64,000 nt of DNA from contig CM076140.1 in the NCBI GenBank assembly GCA_038025085.1, positions 39,183,501-39,247,500 on the forward strand, in the 5' to 3' direction. The translations under genes and the position numbers were made by a program. Shown in pieces: positions 16,053 through 27,593 of this stretch (its first letter is position 1; every line of letters starts with the position of its first letter). Origin of the DNA: Tetragonia tetragonoides (Eukaryota > Streptophyta > Magnoliopsida > Caryophyllales > Aizoaceae). A model generated the notes under the pieces. It did not search any database. It saw only the letters and a program-made list of their open reading frames with translations, and was not told the origin of the DNA.

Positions 16053-17228
16053 TTACTCCTCCCATCCCCACTCTAATCCTTCCACCATCACCCACATTCT
16101 TTCTCCTCCCCTCCCTCCTGGCGCCACCCCACCGTCACCACCTCACCTCCACCTCCCCGAGCACTGTCGTGGTCGGCGTTGACTGGAGACCACGACGGTG
16201 GCCCCCACCAGCCACCTTAGGTAAGAACTTGTGTATATCCAAGAATAAAATATTATATCCTATAAAAAAAAGAATAAAATATTATAATAGTACTCAAGGA
16301 TCTCATTAATTCCGTGGTTTGAGCAATTAAGATCTCACAAATTGGGTGGAACCAAACTCCAACTTTGAGCATTGTTTCCAACAACGAAGAGAAAGGGAAA
16401 CCGACAAACAAAAATCATACATACTAGTGCTTTTTTTTTTTTTTGGATGCAAATACATACTGCAAATTTAATTTCTTAAGCGGTGAAAATAAAGTTATAT
16501 GCTTTTTAAAATCTAATAGTGTACTCTTTAATGATTTAGGAAAGTACAACTTTAGTATATATTCTAAAACCTCTAGTTAATAGTGTACTCTTAAAGGATT
16601 TAGGAAAGTACAACTTTAGTATATATTCTATACCAAAACATATATTTCTATTTTATATTTATTTTAAAATTTTATTACAATGGCTCGCTTAGGTGGACGC
16701 CTCCAATGCTGTCAGAAAATGTCTCTAATATATAGATATTATGATTATGATTATGATTATGATCGCACTCATTTAAAAGTATGTTTTGAGATCTTTCCGA
16801 TGACATAATTATCATCATTAATTTATTTCGGAATAAAAAGTTATATGAGTAATAAAGTTACACATGAACTGAACCGAACTAAACCGAACTGAAGTAAAAT
16901 TAAGTTGAATCAAACAGAGCCTTACTCCTCCCATCCCCACTCTCTCCTTCCACCATCACCCACATTCTTTCTCCTCCCCTCCCTCCTGGCGCCACCCCAC
17001 CGTCACCACCTCACCTCCACCTCCCCGGGCACTGTCGTTGTTGGCGTTGACTGGAGACCACGACGGTGGCCCCCACCAGCCCACCCTAGGTAAGAATTTG
17101 TGGATATATTGTGGAACCAAACTCCAACTATGAGCATTGTTTCCAACAACAAAGAGAAAGGGAAAACCGACAAACAAAAACCATACATACTAGTGCCTTT
17201 TTTTTGTTTTTGATGCAAATACATACTA
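15881..17228. repeat. Local duplication, two copies of about 0.5 kb
   Basis: Copy 1 (15881-16461) and copy 2 (16765-17228) share the end of a MITE, a GC-rich segment near 16080-16200 / 16940-17085, and an identical tail ending ACATACTAGTGC. Copy 1 has about 100 extra bases after the GC-rich part. The segment includes an inverted pair (CACTGTCGTGGTC / GACCACGACGGTG). Between the copies a 52-nt unit is repeated (16514-16565, 16580-16631). Short Pro/Ser frames here are not convincing genes. Confidence 0.8.
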
Positions 17229-17230
17229 CT

Positions 17231-17557
17231 ATATGAGACTATGAGTACCAATATTAACGGTTTAGGACCACAACGTCATCCATGGTCATGAGCAATGTGT
17301 CTAAGTCTCTATTCACTGTTTCCTAATAGTATAGTCACAAGCATCGCAAATCATTACCTTAAAATGAGGGGAATTACTACTGGACCGATATGAGCTCTTG
17401 AGTATTGAGTCATTCACAAATTTCTTTTAGTACTGGACTTTCAGACATGTATAGCAATTCAAAAACTTCTATTTGTACAAAATTGAGTAACGCAATTACA
17501 TAGAGCTTGGTACTTAAAAACACGATCACAGAAGTGGTATCTTTGCAAATTATCAGG
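17231..17557. other. 3' flank of the AlaX gene
   Basis: This is the region downstream of the AlaX stop codon (minus strand) and probably holds its 3' UTR. No separate gene is seen. Confidence 0.5.
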
Positions 17558-20500
17558 TCAAGCACTGATATTATAGAAAACCTTTGTCATTCCTTTCTTT
17601 GTCCGAATTTGCGATATCTGCAAAGTAATATAGAAAGATAAGTTAACTTCAATAGACAACTTTGAAGTTAAAATCTTCTATCAACTTTGTGAAGTAGAAA
17701 AACGTCATTTTATAAACAGCAGCAAGCATGAACAAAGCTTAATGTCTTCAACTACTTATTTAAGATGGATCTCATCGTGAGACGACGGTTACATTTTGAT
17801 TGAAAAGTGTTACTTTTGAACTAAAAAAAGCGCAATTTGGTTAAAACCACATTAAAAGTTACACCTTTTGTTCAGTACCCCCTTTAATGTTACAAACGCC
17901 GTGGAAGTCACCCCTTAAGTGAATTTCCGGCCAAATCTCTTAAGTTTCTTCCCATTTTACCCTCACGTGTCCCTCATGTGACTTTTAAATGATTTGACCA
18001 AATAATTAAATAAATTAAAAATAGAAATGTAAATAACTAAACTAATTAAACTAAAACAAATGAATTAAATTGGTTCTGTCCTGGGCCCAAATCAGTAGCA
18101 TTTCCTACCCCAATATTATTTTCCAAAAAATTACGTGGTAACTTCGTTTCTCCCGTCCAGTCAAAATTAGAAGTAGATTGGAGGTTGGCATTATTACTCC
18201 TTGTCAGTGCACTTAATGACCCATTAGTTCCACCATGAATGAAGGTTCCACCTGCTCCACCTACCGTAATAACACCTTCACTCAGAGGTAGGTTGGACTG
18301 CTGGTTGCTAATTGAATTTTGCGATGAAAGACCCACCGGCACCTCCCCATTATCTTCACGCAGCGGTAACTCCCGTACCGGCACTGCCGAGATACCTCTA
18401 GCAGGAGGTTGAACATCCTCACCTCCACCACCATTAGCGCCATCATCGTCATCTTCGCCGTCATCATCATCATCATCATCATCCCATTGGCCATACCCAG
18501 AACTTTCATCACTAGTTCCTTGTGAATTCCTCGGAGACTCAAAGTACAAATTGGTAGTACCTTCATTGCCGGAGCCGATGTCCTCGCTGGAGCCAAAAGA
18601 GAGGCGCTGGGTTAGGTGAGTGGTTGCGAGGAGAGAGGGCGCTGGGTTGGGTGGTGGTGGCGAGGAGAGAGGGCGCTGGGTTGCGAGGAGAGAGGCGCTG
18701 GGTTGGGTGGGTGGTGGCGAGAAGAGAGGGACGTTCTTGCCGGAAAGAGAAAATGAAACGGAGAAGATAAAGGGAAACTAACAGAGAGAGAAAGGAAGGA
18801 GAGAGAAAGGGGAAAATTTTTGGGTTTATTTGGTCAAACAATTTAATTACAAATAGATAAATAAAAGCTTGGTCAAATCAGTTTTTAATTATTTGGTCAA
18901 ATCATTTAAAAGTCACATAAGGGGCACATGAGGGTAAAATGGGAAGAAAATTAAGAAATTTGGCCGGAAATTCACTTAAGGGGTGACTTCAAGGGCGTTT
19001 GTAACTTTAAAGGGGGTACTGAACAAATAGCAACAGTTAAGGGGGTACTGAACAAAATGTGTAACTTTTAAGGTGGTTTTCACCAAATTGCGCCTAAAAA
19101 AAATCAAACGAATGTTACTTTTTGAAAAAAAAGTGTTACTTTTATTGTCTTACATGAAAAGGTCTTACGCAAGACCTTTTGGGCCTAACCTAATTCCATA
19201 GGAATGGACTAGCAATGCCTCTGCATTGAGAACAATCTTTTGATGTTTTCTAGCTCTTTCTCTCAAAAGTACACAGGCTCAGTTTCCTCTTTTTGTATAA
19301 TGGTAAGGTAATGGAGATCCCATTTACTCTGAAACTGGGGATGTTAGATAGTTTTAGATCAGAAAGGCAAGCACGGATATTATAAAGCAGAAGGACCTTT
19401 CAAGTTTCTTCGTATGTGTTGTGTATATGATAAGATGCCTCAATGGTAAGGCAAGCAAGGACCTCGATGGCCCAGCTTCGAACTTGTTCAAAATTTCGAG
19501 TAAGGTGAAGAGTAAAAGTTTGCAATAGAGGACTACAAAGTCCGTCACTGAACGATAACAATGCTCACTTCTTCAACAAAGCTTGGCCTATAAACTATTA
19601 ATTAAAAATGACCCGTTTAATGTCAAAACACTAAATATGTCCAACGGAAGCATGTAAGGTTATAGACATCACAGAGAAATCTTCTTTCAAGAACTTCTGT
19701 GGCCAGAACCCAGAAGAGAGAAGGCTGAGAGTTGTAATCTAGAATGTCAGAGAGAGAAGTCAATCGTAATAATCAAGCCCCACCTCTTTATCTAAAAATT
19801 AAAATAAAAAAAAATCAAGCCCCACCTAAATATGTGTCTATAAGTGGATTCCTACTCAAAGTAGACTAAACACAGCTTCAAATTTGCTATTATCCTCTAA
19901 CTCTTTGAGCTGCCTACATAGAGTTAAGACTTGTGCGAGCATCTATTATGTAAGTGCTCGGAAAGATTACTTTCCTGGATCGGTATTGACAGGTCATCCA
20001 TGGAATTGCAACACAAATTCAGCAAGGTCATTGCAAATTTTAAAGGCAGATCATTCAATGTTAAGCATTCATTAGATATTATAGCTGTAATGACTACGAG
20101 TATAGAATATGGGCTGAGAGGAAAGCAGGTAACTGTAAGCAGGTATTAACTCATGCAAACCTGATGGTCAAACAAAATGTGATACACAAGTGCTTGGCAT
20201 GTCCTGCTAATAAAGGAAATGCGAAGAGTTAAGCTGTGATCCATAGGCTGTATGCTACAGCATTATTGAGAATATGTTTTCACTTGTCATTGTTTTAGAG
20301 AATGCAATGACAAAGTTTCTCACATCACATGTTATAGCCTGAAATCTTATGTAACCCTCGGAGTCTCACTATTAATCAGCATAAGGGTAAATGGACCTGT
20401 CCACTAAATGGAGAGGATCCTAACTCCAACTGATACTCTTTCTCCACTTTGTTTCAGAGAGTCTAGCAAAACACAGGTCTTGATGGTGTACAGGTGTTAA

Positions 20501-23500
20501 TGTTTTTACTCTGCCGATTACTAGTGATGATGATTTGTCCTTCATGTTAGTCTGTACTTGGTTTACTAAGAATTTATTCAGCACCAAGTTCAAAAAAAAA
20601 AAAAAAAAAAAAAAAGGAAAAAGAATTTATTCAGCACCTGAAAGTATGCGCGTTTATTGAGAGTAAGTTAGCAATCAATGTGGCTTGAGGAATGTGGATA
20701 GAACAGTGGAAAAGGAAGTAAATGAATGAACAAAATGCCATTCAGGACAGAGCATGGAAGAGCTATGCTTTAAACAAAATGGTCACAAGAACAACTACTG
20801 CCTTACTAGCCATGGGGTTCCTAACTGCGGGTATCAGTTTTATTTAGATGAAGAAAAATTTCATAAAGACAGTTAAAAGTTGGCCCAGTTACGTCGAACC
20901 CCAGAGACGGAGTAACCCCTAATGCTCCTGGTTCCTGCCACTACAACCCACCTAACTGTGGGAAACGGTTGGAATAATGTCAAGCTTTAGTTCCTCTCCT
21001 TCCCCTCTCTATTTGTTTTAGTCCTTCAGCATTCACTACCCAACTTCAAACCAACGAGTCTGCAAGGGCAGTCAAAGTTGGTCTGGTCCGATTTCCCCAT
21101 GAGAAACTCATCAGCTCATGCAAATCGCAACATTAATAGCAAACAGGAAAAGCATGTTCAGTTCACCAATTTAACCCTTTCATATCTAAATACATTTGTT
21201 TCCTTCAAGGAAAAGTTGGATTCCTTCTATCCAGAAATCTGTGCAATTTACTGTCAGGTAAATTGGCAGTATGTTGTCACAAACAATTTACTGTCTTCTT
21301 ATGTATCATAAGCATGTTGCTGTAGAGGTCATTCAACAGTTCAACACAGTATATGATCGCTTAAACAAGAATAAAGGACAGAAAGGAACACCAATTTTGG
21401 TTGCCCCAGGGCATGGCATGGCACAAGGATCAGACTAGTTTCACTCTGGGGTCTTGTAATGCAACTTCACCAAAGATATAGAACATGAAGACTACGCAAA
21501 AACAAGTTTACTAATGTATGAAAGACTACATCATTACCTTCATACTTCTTATTTCATAGATATCACAAACATGAGTACCTCCACAAGGGCCTCCAGGATT
21601 CCCAGCGAGCTTTACGATGCGGGGACTACTATCCTGCAAGAATTGAGGGAGACAGGGAGCGGACACTAGCAAGAGCACTGTAAAGTACTGCAGAATTACA
21701 ACTTGAAACCTTTACTTACATAAATATCCTCATTTCACCCATGGGTTACTTTACAGGACTGTCATGGAACCAAATGTAGGCAGTCATGTAGATGGTCTTT
21801 ACAAATACATAATACATCATGTCCCATCATAGCAGTTACGCTATTTTATTTTTCGAATTGCGCATTTTTTTTTTTGTGAAAAATTGGAGATTAGCAAAGG
21901 AAAATTCATTTTTAAGGTACGGAATGTTCATAGGGGAAATAAATCTAAATGTCCTATGAGCTATTGTGGCTAGGAATAAAGAATATGCTTGTTTTACTTT
22001 CGACAATCAACCCCCACTTCCCTACAAATTTCACAATGTGATTAATTTCTCAAAGACGTTAACATTTATATCACTTCTCAGATTCTACAAATATCATTGG
22101 AAAATAACATAGGACAGATAACCCAAGATTCGACAACTTTTACCTTCCCTACAAAGACAATTCAATTTTAGAGCAACCTTTGTTTTTTTTTTGGAAATTG
22201 GTAAGCTTTTTATTTCCATATTCCAAAGAATACCAATGTGGTACCCCGCCAACCAAAAAAAAGGCCTGCTAACTAGGTTACCTGACCAATACACACAGCA
22301 AAAAACACCACACTGTATACAGCCTACAGCAGCTAACAACTCTTTGAAGCTATACAGAACAAGCACTAAACTACTCTATCACTCTTAAAACTGCATGTTT
22401 AGGATAGACAGCATAAGCACGAACACAAACTTGGAACTGGACCTGCTGCACCAGCTAGATAACAGTCCTCTTATCACTCCCAAAAATTCTTCTATTTCGT
22501 TCACACCAAATCTCATAAACTGCACCAGCAAAGGCAGCTTTAATAATTCTATTCTTGGGGGATTTCTGTCTATAATTCTTCTTCAGCCACATCAGTTCCC
22601 TTCTCAAACACCAATGCCTTCTAGTGAAACCACTCCAATGGAGCAGATCTGACGTAACTTCAGCAGCAAAAGGACACTGGAAGAAAAGGTGTGCTTGGGA
22701 GTAATGCCCCTGCAGGCACAGTACACAGGTATCAGGCAACTGCAGGCCTTTTTTCCTCAAATTATCAAGTGTAGACTAGGGCTGCACACAACAAGTCCAA
22801 GACCGGACCAGACCTAAACCGGAATTTGGAAAATCATCGGACCTAAGACCGGACCTATAACATTCAGGTCTCGCACCGGACTTGAAAAACTCTGGACCGG
22901 ACCGACTCGGACCTATATGGACCGACATTACTTTTATGAATTTTTTTTCCTACAAAGTTATGTCGATTTTAATAAACCTTCATGCAAAACCTAACACCAA
23001 TAACAACAACTCAATAAGTATCCCTATGAGAGTGGAATTTTGAGGAGAAACAGATGTATATAACCTTACCTTTATATCGATTTTGCAAAACCTAGAATGT
23101 GCTAAAGCATATATCATTTAAAAAGCTAAATATAAGTAGAGAGTAAAATATTTTATTCAAAAATAATAATTAAATTCTCATCTTAATGAAAAAATAGTAA
23201 TTTTTCTAGTTATCAAGTCCAAATAGGTCCAAACAGGTCTATTCAGGTTTTGGAACGGATTGAACAGAAAACCCGAAATCCATAACTTGAAGGACCGAGG
23301 ACCGGACCGATTCCACCAGGTGCGGTCCAAAATTCAGGTCTAGACCGAAATTTGTGCAGCCCTAGTGTAGACTGTTCTGTGCTCCAAACCAAGTCTGTGT
23401 TCTGCAACTGCAAGGCTTCTCCAGCTCGTAACTTTATGCCATACAACCTTCCTGCCTTCACTTCTTAGGAAGTTATATGCTTTAGCAACACTAAACTTCC

Positions 23501-26500
23501 CTTTAGAAGCCCATCCTCCCAGAGTAGACTCAGCAGCAGTACTATCTCCACAAGCTCTGACCAATTCATCTCTAACATGCAACAAAGACCTCCAGAGCCA
23601 TGAGTCCTGGGGTTTTCCCTGAACATGCCAAATCACAGCATGTCTCAGGTATTTGGTTCAATTGACCCAGACAGTATCTTGATTGTCAACCAGGTACCAC
23701 AACCTTTTCGCAATGCAAGCTTTATTCCAACTAAGAATATCATTGATGTCCAGGCCCCCCTCATGTACTGGCCTGCAAATACTCTGCAAGCTCACTATCA
23801 TGCACTTCCCCTAGCCATCTCTACAGCCCCAGAATAAGTTCCGCATAACTTCTTCATTTCTTCAATAACCTCATTAGGGAAGACAAAAATGGCACCCCAG
23901 AAAGTTTAGATGCTAAAGATTACTGAATTGAGTCGTTCTACTCTCCCTGCATAAATGAGGAATTGATTGGCCCAATGTTGAGTTTTCATGGCAATTTTCT
24001 CCAATCACGGTCTACAAAGGTGCTTGGTCAGTCTAGAAGCTGACAAAGGCACACCTAAGTATCTGAATGGCATAGTACCAACACAAAAACCAGTCTCCTG
24101 TAAAATCTGATCCTGAATTTCTTGCATCACACCACCAAAACAGGCAGCAGTTTTTGCCTTACTAGCATGAAGCCCAGACATATCAGCAATAGCTTGAAAC
24201 TTCCCTATAATTGTTTTAAAAGAACTAACATCACCCCTAGCAAAAATGAGGAGGTCTTCTGGTGTGTCTCTCTAAGGCTAAGCCTAGCACACCTGGGATG
24301 GGAATGGTACTCAGGATCTTCTTCCACTTCTTTCAAATACCTAGAGAGGTACTCCATGCACAGGACATACATGTAGGGGGACATAGGATCCCCTTGCCTC
24401 AACCCCCTCTTTCCTTGTAAAAACCCTCTAGGACACCCATTGATGTCTAGAAAACAAGTTAGCCGTAAACAAGTACAAGTGCACTTTTGACCTTCAAGGT
24501 ACGACTAAATTGCTTTAATATTTATAAGATGCAAGGAGATTAAATTTACCACACAATGAATAAATTCTATAGTCAGTTCATCAAACCATTATGTATAATG
24601 CATGTCAGCCACAAAAATTCAGTTTTTGATGATTAGATCTTAACCTTAGGAATGTAGTTGGGAAGGCTACCACCGCATAGCTTAGCAGCTTCTTCGTATG
24701 GCAATACAGCCACAGAAACCTGAAAGAAATAGGTAAGTTTGAGGTGTGAAAAAGCAAATCATATAAAACCTCTTAGTAACAGGAATTTAAAAGAGATGAT
24801 ATTCAAGAAGATAAACAAAAGCTAGGCTGATTTGTACCTTTCCTCCTCTAGAAATCAGGGCATTAGCATCCGTTTCCAATTCTTCTTGCTTAGCTTGCAC
24901 TTCACTTTGTGAGATAGTGCCTTTATATTCAACAAATGGCCTGAAAAAATTACAACTTGTCAGATAAAGGTGAAATCTTTATTTATCCAAAAGCACAACA
25001 TGGCGCTGCTATGTGCCAAAGCCACAGAAGATTTAGCATTGGAGCAGGAAAACTAATTGTTCAATTAACAAAAATAATGTAAAAGCTGAAGAGAAATGGT
25101 CATAACTGTCTCATAAAACCATGGAAAAGTATTTTGCGCTGGGAAGTGGGAGATGTTAGCCATTTCAGAAAACAAGGGAATGACATGAAGGGATGGCGTG
25201 ATACATTAGTCACTGGATCGGATAGCTTTGATGTAAGCAACAAGCAATAACAAACGAAAAGAAGTTTAAGACAACAGGAATGTTTCAATGGGATATCTAT
25301 GTAATGGCCTCACAATTTATTACACAGACAAATGTTTGCTGCACTAGAGTATTTCAGTAAGATTCCTGTTCTTTTACCAATAAAAGAAACAAGCTAAATA
25401 AATAGGAAGAAACTTGGGAGATTTGCAACTGATTAGTGCTCAACAACCAATCAAGGCGACCTGTAATACAGGAACCTCTATAATTGGTCAAATGTACGGG
25501 AACAAAGGGCAGTCATGACAAATCTGAACCTTCAAGCATGATGTTTGTGTTATTATCAAAGCCAAGTACAACAAAGTAACCCATCCACAAAGATGAAGCT
25601 AAATACAAGCTTTCAACACATACCCATCAGAGAAGTGATAGCCTTTCCCAGGTTCAAGATGTCCTAACCCAACATTTCGTATGGATATATCCAGCAAATG
25701 CCCCGCTGAGTGCAGCCTGTACCAAACAAGAGTAACAAAGTAACAAAAACTTAGCTACTCGACATAACAACACCTCCAATCAGAAGTTTCTAATATTATC
25801 ACAACTACTACATGTCATTCCTATATATACAGCCTACTAGTCAAAACTTAAGGAAAAATTGCTGGTAGCCAAGCATTTCTTCTAAGATTACAATTGGGAC
25901 ATGGTACTAACTTACCAGCTAAAACTAAGGGGGCATTTGGATTGGGGTAATGATTAAAGGGTAATGGAGCAAATTAAAGTGTAAAACAGTGAGGTGAAAT
26001 GGTGATGAGGGTAATGATTAAGGGGGGTAATGGAGAAATGAATGGAAAATGGGGGAAAATCAATAGTCTAGGGGGAGGTGGGTAACTATTATCCACCAAA
26101 TGGGGTAATCATTACCCTATTTTTCACAAAATCTAACCCCCACTACCTCATATATGGCATTTTAGCCTATAAATTCGATCTATTACCCCTTTCATCATTA
26201 CCCAATCCAAACATCCCATAATTATATATGATGACATAGTACTGACTACTGCGATAACACCTGCAAACTTCTAAATAACCAAATTACGCTTTGCAATCTT
26301 GCAATCCACCAAAACATCGAACAAAAATAATTTGTTCAAAATTGAATAACTTTACAGTGCCACACCTAGAACTGAGATTACGACGAGACTCATCAACATG
26401 CAAATAAACCACCATTCCTGTATCAACCTTCCACTCCAATTCAGCCCCATCCAATTTCTCAACATGCCCATAATGATAAACCTAACAAATTATTAAAAAC

Positions 26501-26955
26501 CATGATCAATTTGCAAGAACTAAAATTGAAAAAAAAACAAATAACTTTGAATACCCAGAATTGAAATTTGTACTAGATGCAATAATCAACTCACAATTCC
26601 ATTTTTGGACCTAACATCTTCAACAACAAACTTGAAGGGTGAATTGGGTACCACAATGAAGCCAATATCTGAGGGTTGACCACCTCCTTGTGGGTGAAAA
26701 ATTGTGGAGTTCAATATTAGTGCTTGTCTATTATCATCTGTCTGTTCAATTAAAAGTGTTAATGAATGTCAGTAACTAAATTTTTAGGTGCAGATTTTAG
26801 TAGAAAATTTATGGAAGTAAGGGGTGGTTAAAACTTAAAAAGTAAGAAGTTAAAACCTGAAACAATGAGAGAAATTTTGCTTCTGAATTGAGCTTCCACA
26901 TGTTGTGATAGTATTCCAGTTTTGTTGGAATTCCTTGGTGTTGGTGGTCCACCAT
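17558..26955 (-). CDS. AlaX-type alanyl-tRNA editing protein, eight exons
   Basis: Coding exons (minus): 26857-26955, 26595-26741, 26366-26481, 25624-25716, 24838-24940, 24645-24719, 21538-21633, 17558-17617. All introns have GT..AG borders, phases agree, and the sum is 789 nt (262 aa plus stop). The product resembles free-standing editing domains of alanyl-tRNA synthetase, which hydrolyse wrongly charged tRNA-Ala. The glycine-rich [11 protein letters not shown] is at residues 48-58. The presumed zinc ligands are HSAGH (123-127) and CGGTH (228-232), the HxxxH and CxxxH pair of this family. The glycine motif and length fit the AlaX-M type. The start is the ATG at 26955, because a TAG lies in frame at 27013-27015. 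No transit peptide is in frame. Introns 6 and 7 are 3.0 and 3.9 kb, swollen by transposons. Activity is inferred from motifs only. Confidence 0.9.
17830..19093 (-). mobile_element. MULE with long inverted ends, Pack-MULE candidate
   Basis: The ends GCGCAATTTGG and CCAAATTGCGC are perfect inverted repeats. Similarity continues inward for about 170 bp with small indels (left from 17830, right back to about 18870). A 9-bp duplication CTAAAAAAA is at 17821-17829 and 19094-19102, the size expected for Mutator-like elements. No transposase is present. The middle has an open frame of 167 codons on the minus strand (18046-18549) and a purine-rich stretch, so it may carry a captured gene piece. It lies in intron 7 of the AlaX gene. 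Confidence 0.85.
18046..18549 (-). CDS. Hypothetical 167-aa frame inside the MULE
   Basis: The frame starts [10 protein letters not shown], has an acidic run of eight Asp near residues 23-30 followed by mixed Asp/Glu/Gly, then a Gly/Ser/Asn-rich tail. I do not recognise a family. It lies wholly between the inverted ends and is on the same strand as the host AlaX gene. It could be a captured exon piece or a chance frame in a repetitive stretch. Confidence 0.3.
   Translation of the reverse strand: MYFESPRNSQGTSDESSGYGQWDDDDDDDDGEDDDDGANGGGGEDVQPPARGISAVPVRELPLREDNGEVPVGLSSQNSISNQQSNLPLSEGVITVGGAGGTFIHGGTNGSLSALTRSNNANLQSTSNFDWTGETKLPRNFLENNIGVGNATDLGPGQNQFNSFVLV
22455..22760 (-). pseudogene. 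LINE zinc-binding RT C-terminal fragment
   Basis: The frame reads [18 protein letters not shown] then [11 protein letters not shown], the cysteine/histidine pattern of the plant LINE zf-RVT region. Its upstream half lies beyond the hAT insertion, at 23365-23636. Confidence 0.75.
22777..23364. mobile_element. Non-autonomous hAT element inside the LINE
   Basis: The inverted ends are TAGGGCTGCACA (left) and its reverse complement on the right. An exact 8-bp duplication, GTGTAGAC, is at 22769-22776 and 23365-23372, as in hAT transposons. The 588-bp body is rich in GGACCGGACC-like strings near both ends and has no transposase. It splits the LINE coding frame, so it arrived after the LINE. Confidence 0.9.
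25929..26218. mobile_element. Harbinger-like MITE in AlaX intron 3
   Basis: Inverted ends (GGCATTTGGATTGGGGTAATG and reverse TGTTTGGATTGGGTAATG) with a TAA duplication at 25926-25928 and 26219-26221. It is 290 bp with no coding sequence. Confidence 0.75.
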
Positions 26956-27097
26956 TGTTATATTTCTTGCGAGTCTCTCTCTTACAGGTTGCAACTGCTC
27001 TAACAGTGGGGACTAGGTTGTTTTTAGAGTTTCTGAAAAGGAAAATTCTGGGCTGCTTTTGTTGAAGAATGTATGGAAAATTGTCACTCAATTTCAT
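26828..27097 (-). other. Overlapping upstream frame at the AlaX start
   Basis: An ATG at 27097 opens an 89-codon frame that runs past the AlaX start in another phase. Its first 45 or so residues are rich in Lys, Arg, Asn and Ser and poor in acidic residues, rather like a plastid or mitochondrial transit peptide. It could be an inhibitory upstream ORF, a targeting sequence put out of frame by an indel, or meaningless if transcription starts downstream of it. Confidence 0.4.
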
Positions 27098-27239
27098 TCT
27101 TGTCAGCTGGTGGGGAAGGCCATTTGAAATTTCCGGTGGAATACATGAAAGTAAAAATAAAAAGATAAAAAGAAACCATGATAAAAATTGGGATCTTTTT
27201 TTTTTTTTTTGATTTGAAAGAGCATTAAAATAAAATAAA

Positions 27240-27533
27240 TTAAGTTAGGTTACATACCCGAGGAAAAGAGATTTCTCTAACATCGCTACTAAAGCATAAC
27301 AGACATGAAGGCTTTAGTTGACATATGGCAGAAACCTTAGAGGAGGTGGTGAAGAGGTTCATGAAGTGATTTCTAATGTGGATTCTGAGATCCTCAAGAG
27401 TAGTGATATCAATACCCGCCTCATTTCTAAGGCTAACCACACGGTTCTTTTTTCTTTTCCACAAAACAGTTTTTTGGTAAAAACTAGTGTTTTTATCCCC
27501 ATCATGAATCCAGTTAACACGAGACCTCATCAC
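27240..27533 (-). pseudogene. LINE pre-RT fragment
   Basis: It contains WIHDGDKNTSFYQ and NRVVSLRNEAG, typical of the region just upstream of plant L1 reverse transcriptase. It ends soon after, without catalytic RT motifs, so the RT core has been deleted. The frame is separated from 27530-27793 by the tandem duplication. Confidence 0.75.
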
Positions 27534-27593
27534 CCAAAAACATTCTTCCTGGGTTCACGAAACCTCATCACCCAAAAACATTCTTCCTGGGTT
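27524..27593. repeat. 38-bp tandem duplication in the LINE
   Basis: A 32-nt string beginning ACCTCATCACCC occurs at 27524-27555 and again at 27562-27593 (offset 38 bp). Because 38 is not a multiple of three, it shifts the LINE frame. Confidence 0.9.

Larger units (their letters stand above)
17618..21537 (-). other. Intron 7 of the AlaX gene
   Basis: This 3.9-kb intron ends at a TTTGCAG acceptor before the last 60-nt exon. It holds the Pack-MULE-like element at 17830-19093. The rest (19094-21537) shows only an A-run near 20592-20614 and no gene. Confidence 0.85.
22181..24468 (-). mobile_element. 5'-truncated LINE fragment in AlaX intron 6
   Basis: Minus-strand frames give late reverse transcriptase motifs ([13 protein letters not shown] near 24400; DLLIFARGD near 24250; FRYLGVPLS near 24065), a linker, and the zinc-binding reverse-transcriptase C-terminus near 23400-23630 and 22455-22760 (CVLCLQGH, then [11 protein letters not shown]). 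A T-run at 22182-22192 is its poly(A) end. Frameshifts separate the pieces. The 5' end stops near 24468, inside the RT domain, as is common for LINE copies. No target duplication was found. Confidence 0.8.
21634..24644 (-). other. Intron 6 of the AlaX gene
   Basis: A 3.0-kb intron, mostly made of a LINE fragment (22181-24468) that is itself interrupted by a hAT element (22777-23364). The remaining sequence shows no gene. Confidence 0.85.

Noticed and set aside
17003..17251. Frames of 62-82 codons in the GC-rich duplicated segment
   Set aside because: They are low-complexity Pro/Ser or Trp/Gly-rich, differ in frame between the two copies, and have no family match.
19430..19500. tRNA-like string (TGCCTCAATGGTAAGGC, then CTTCGAAC)
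   Set aside because: The boxes are weak, with no tail or duplication, so I did not call a SINE or tRNA.
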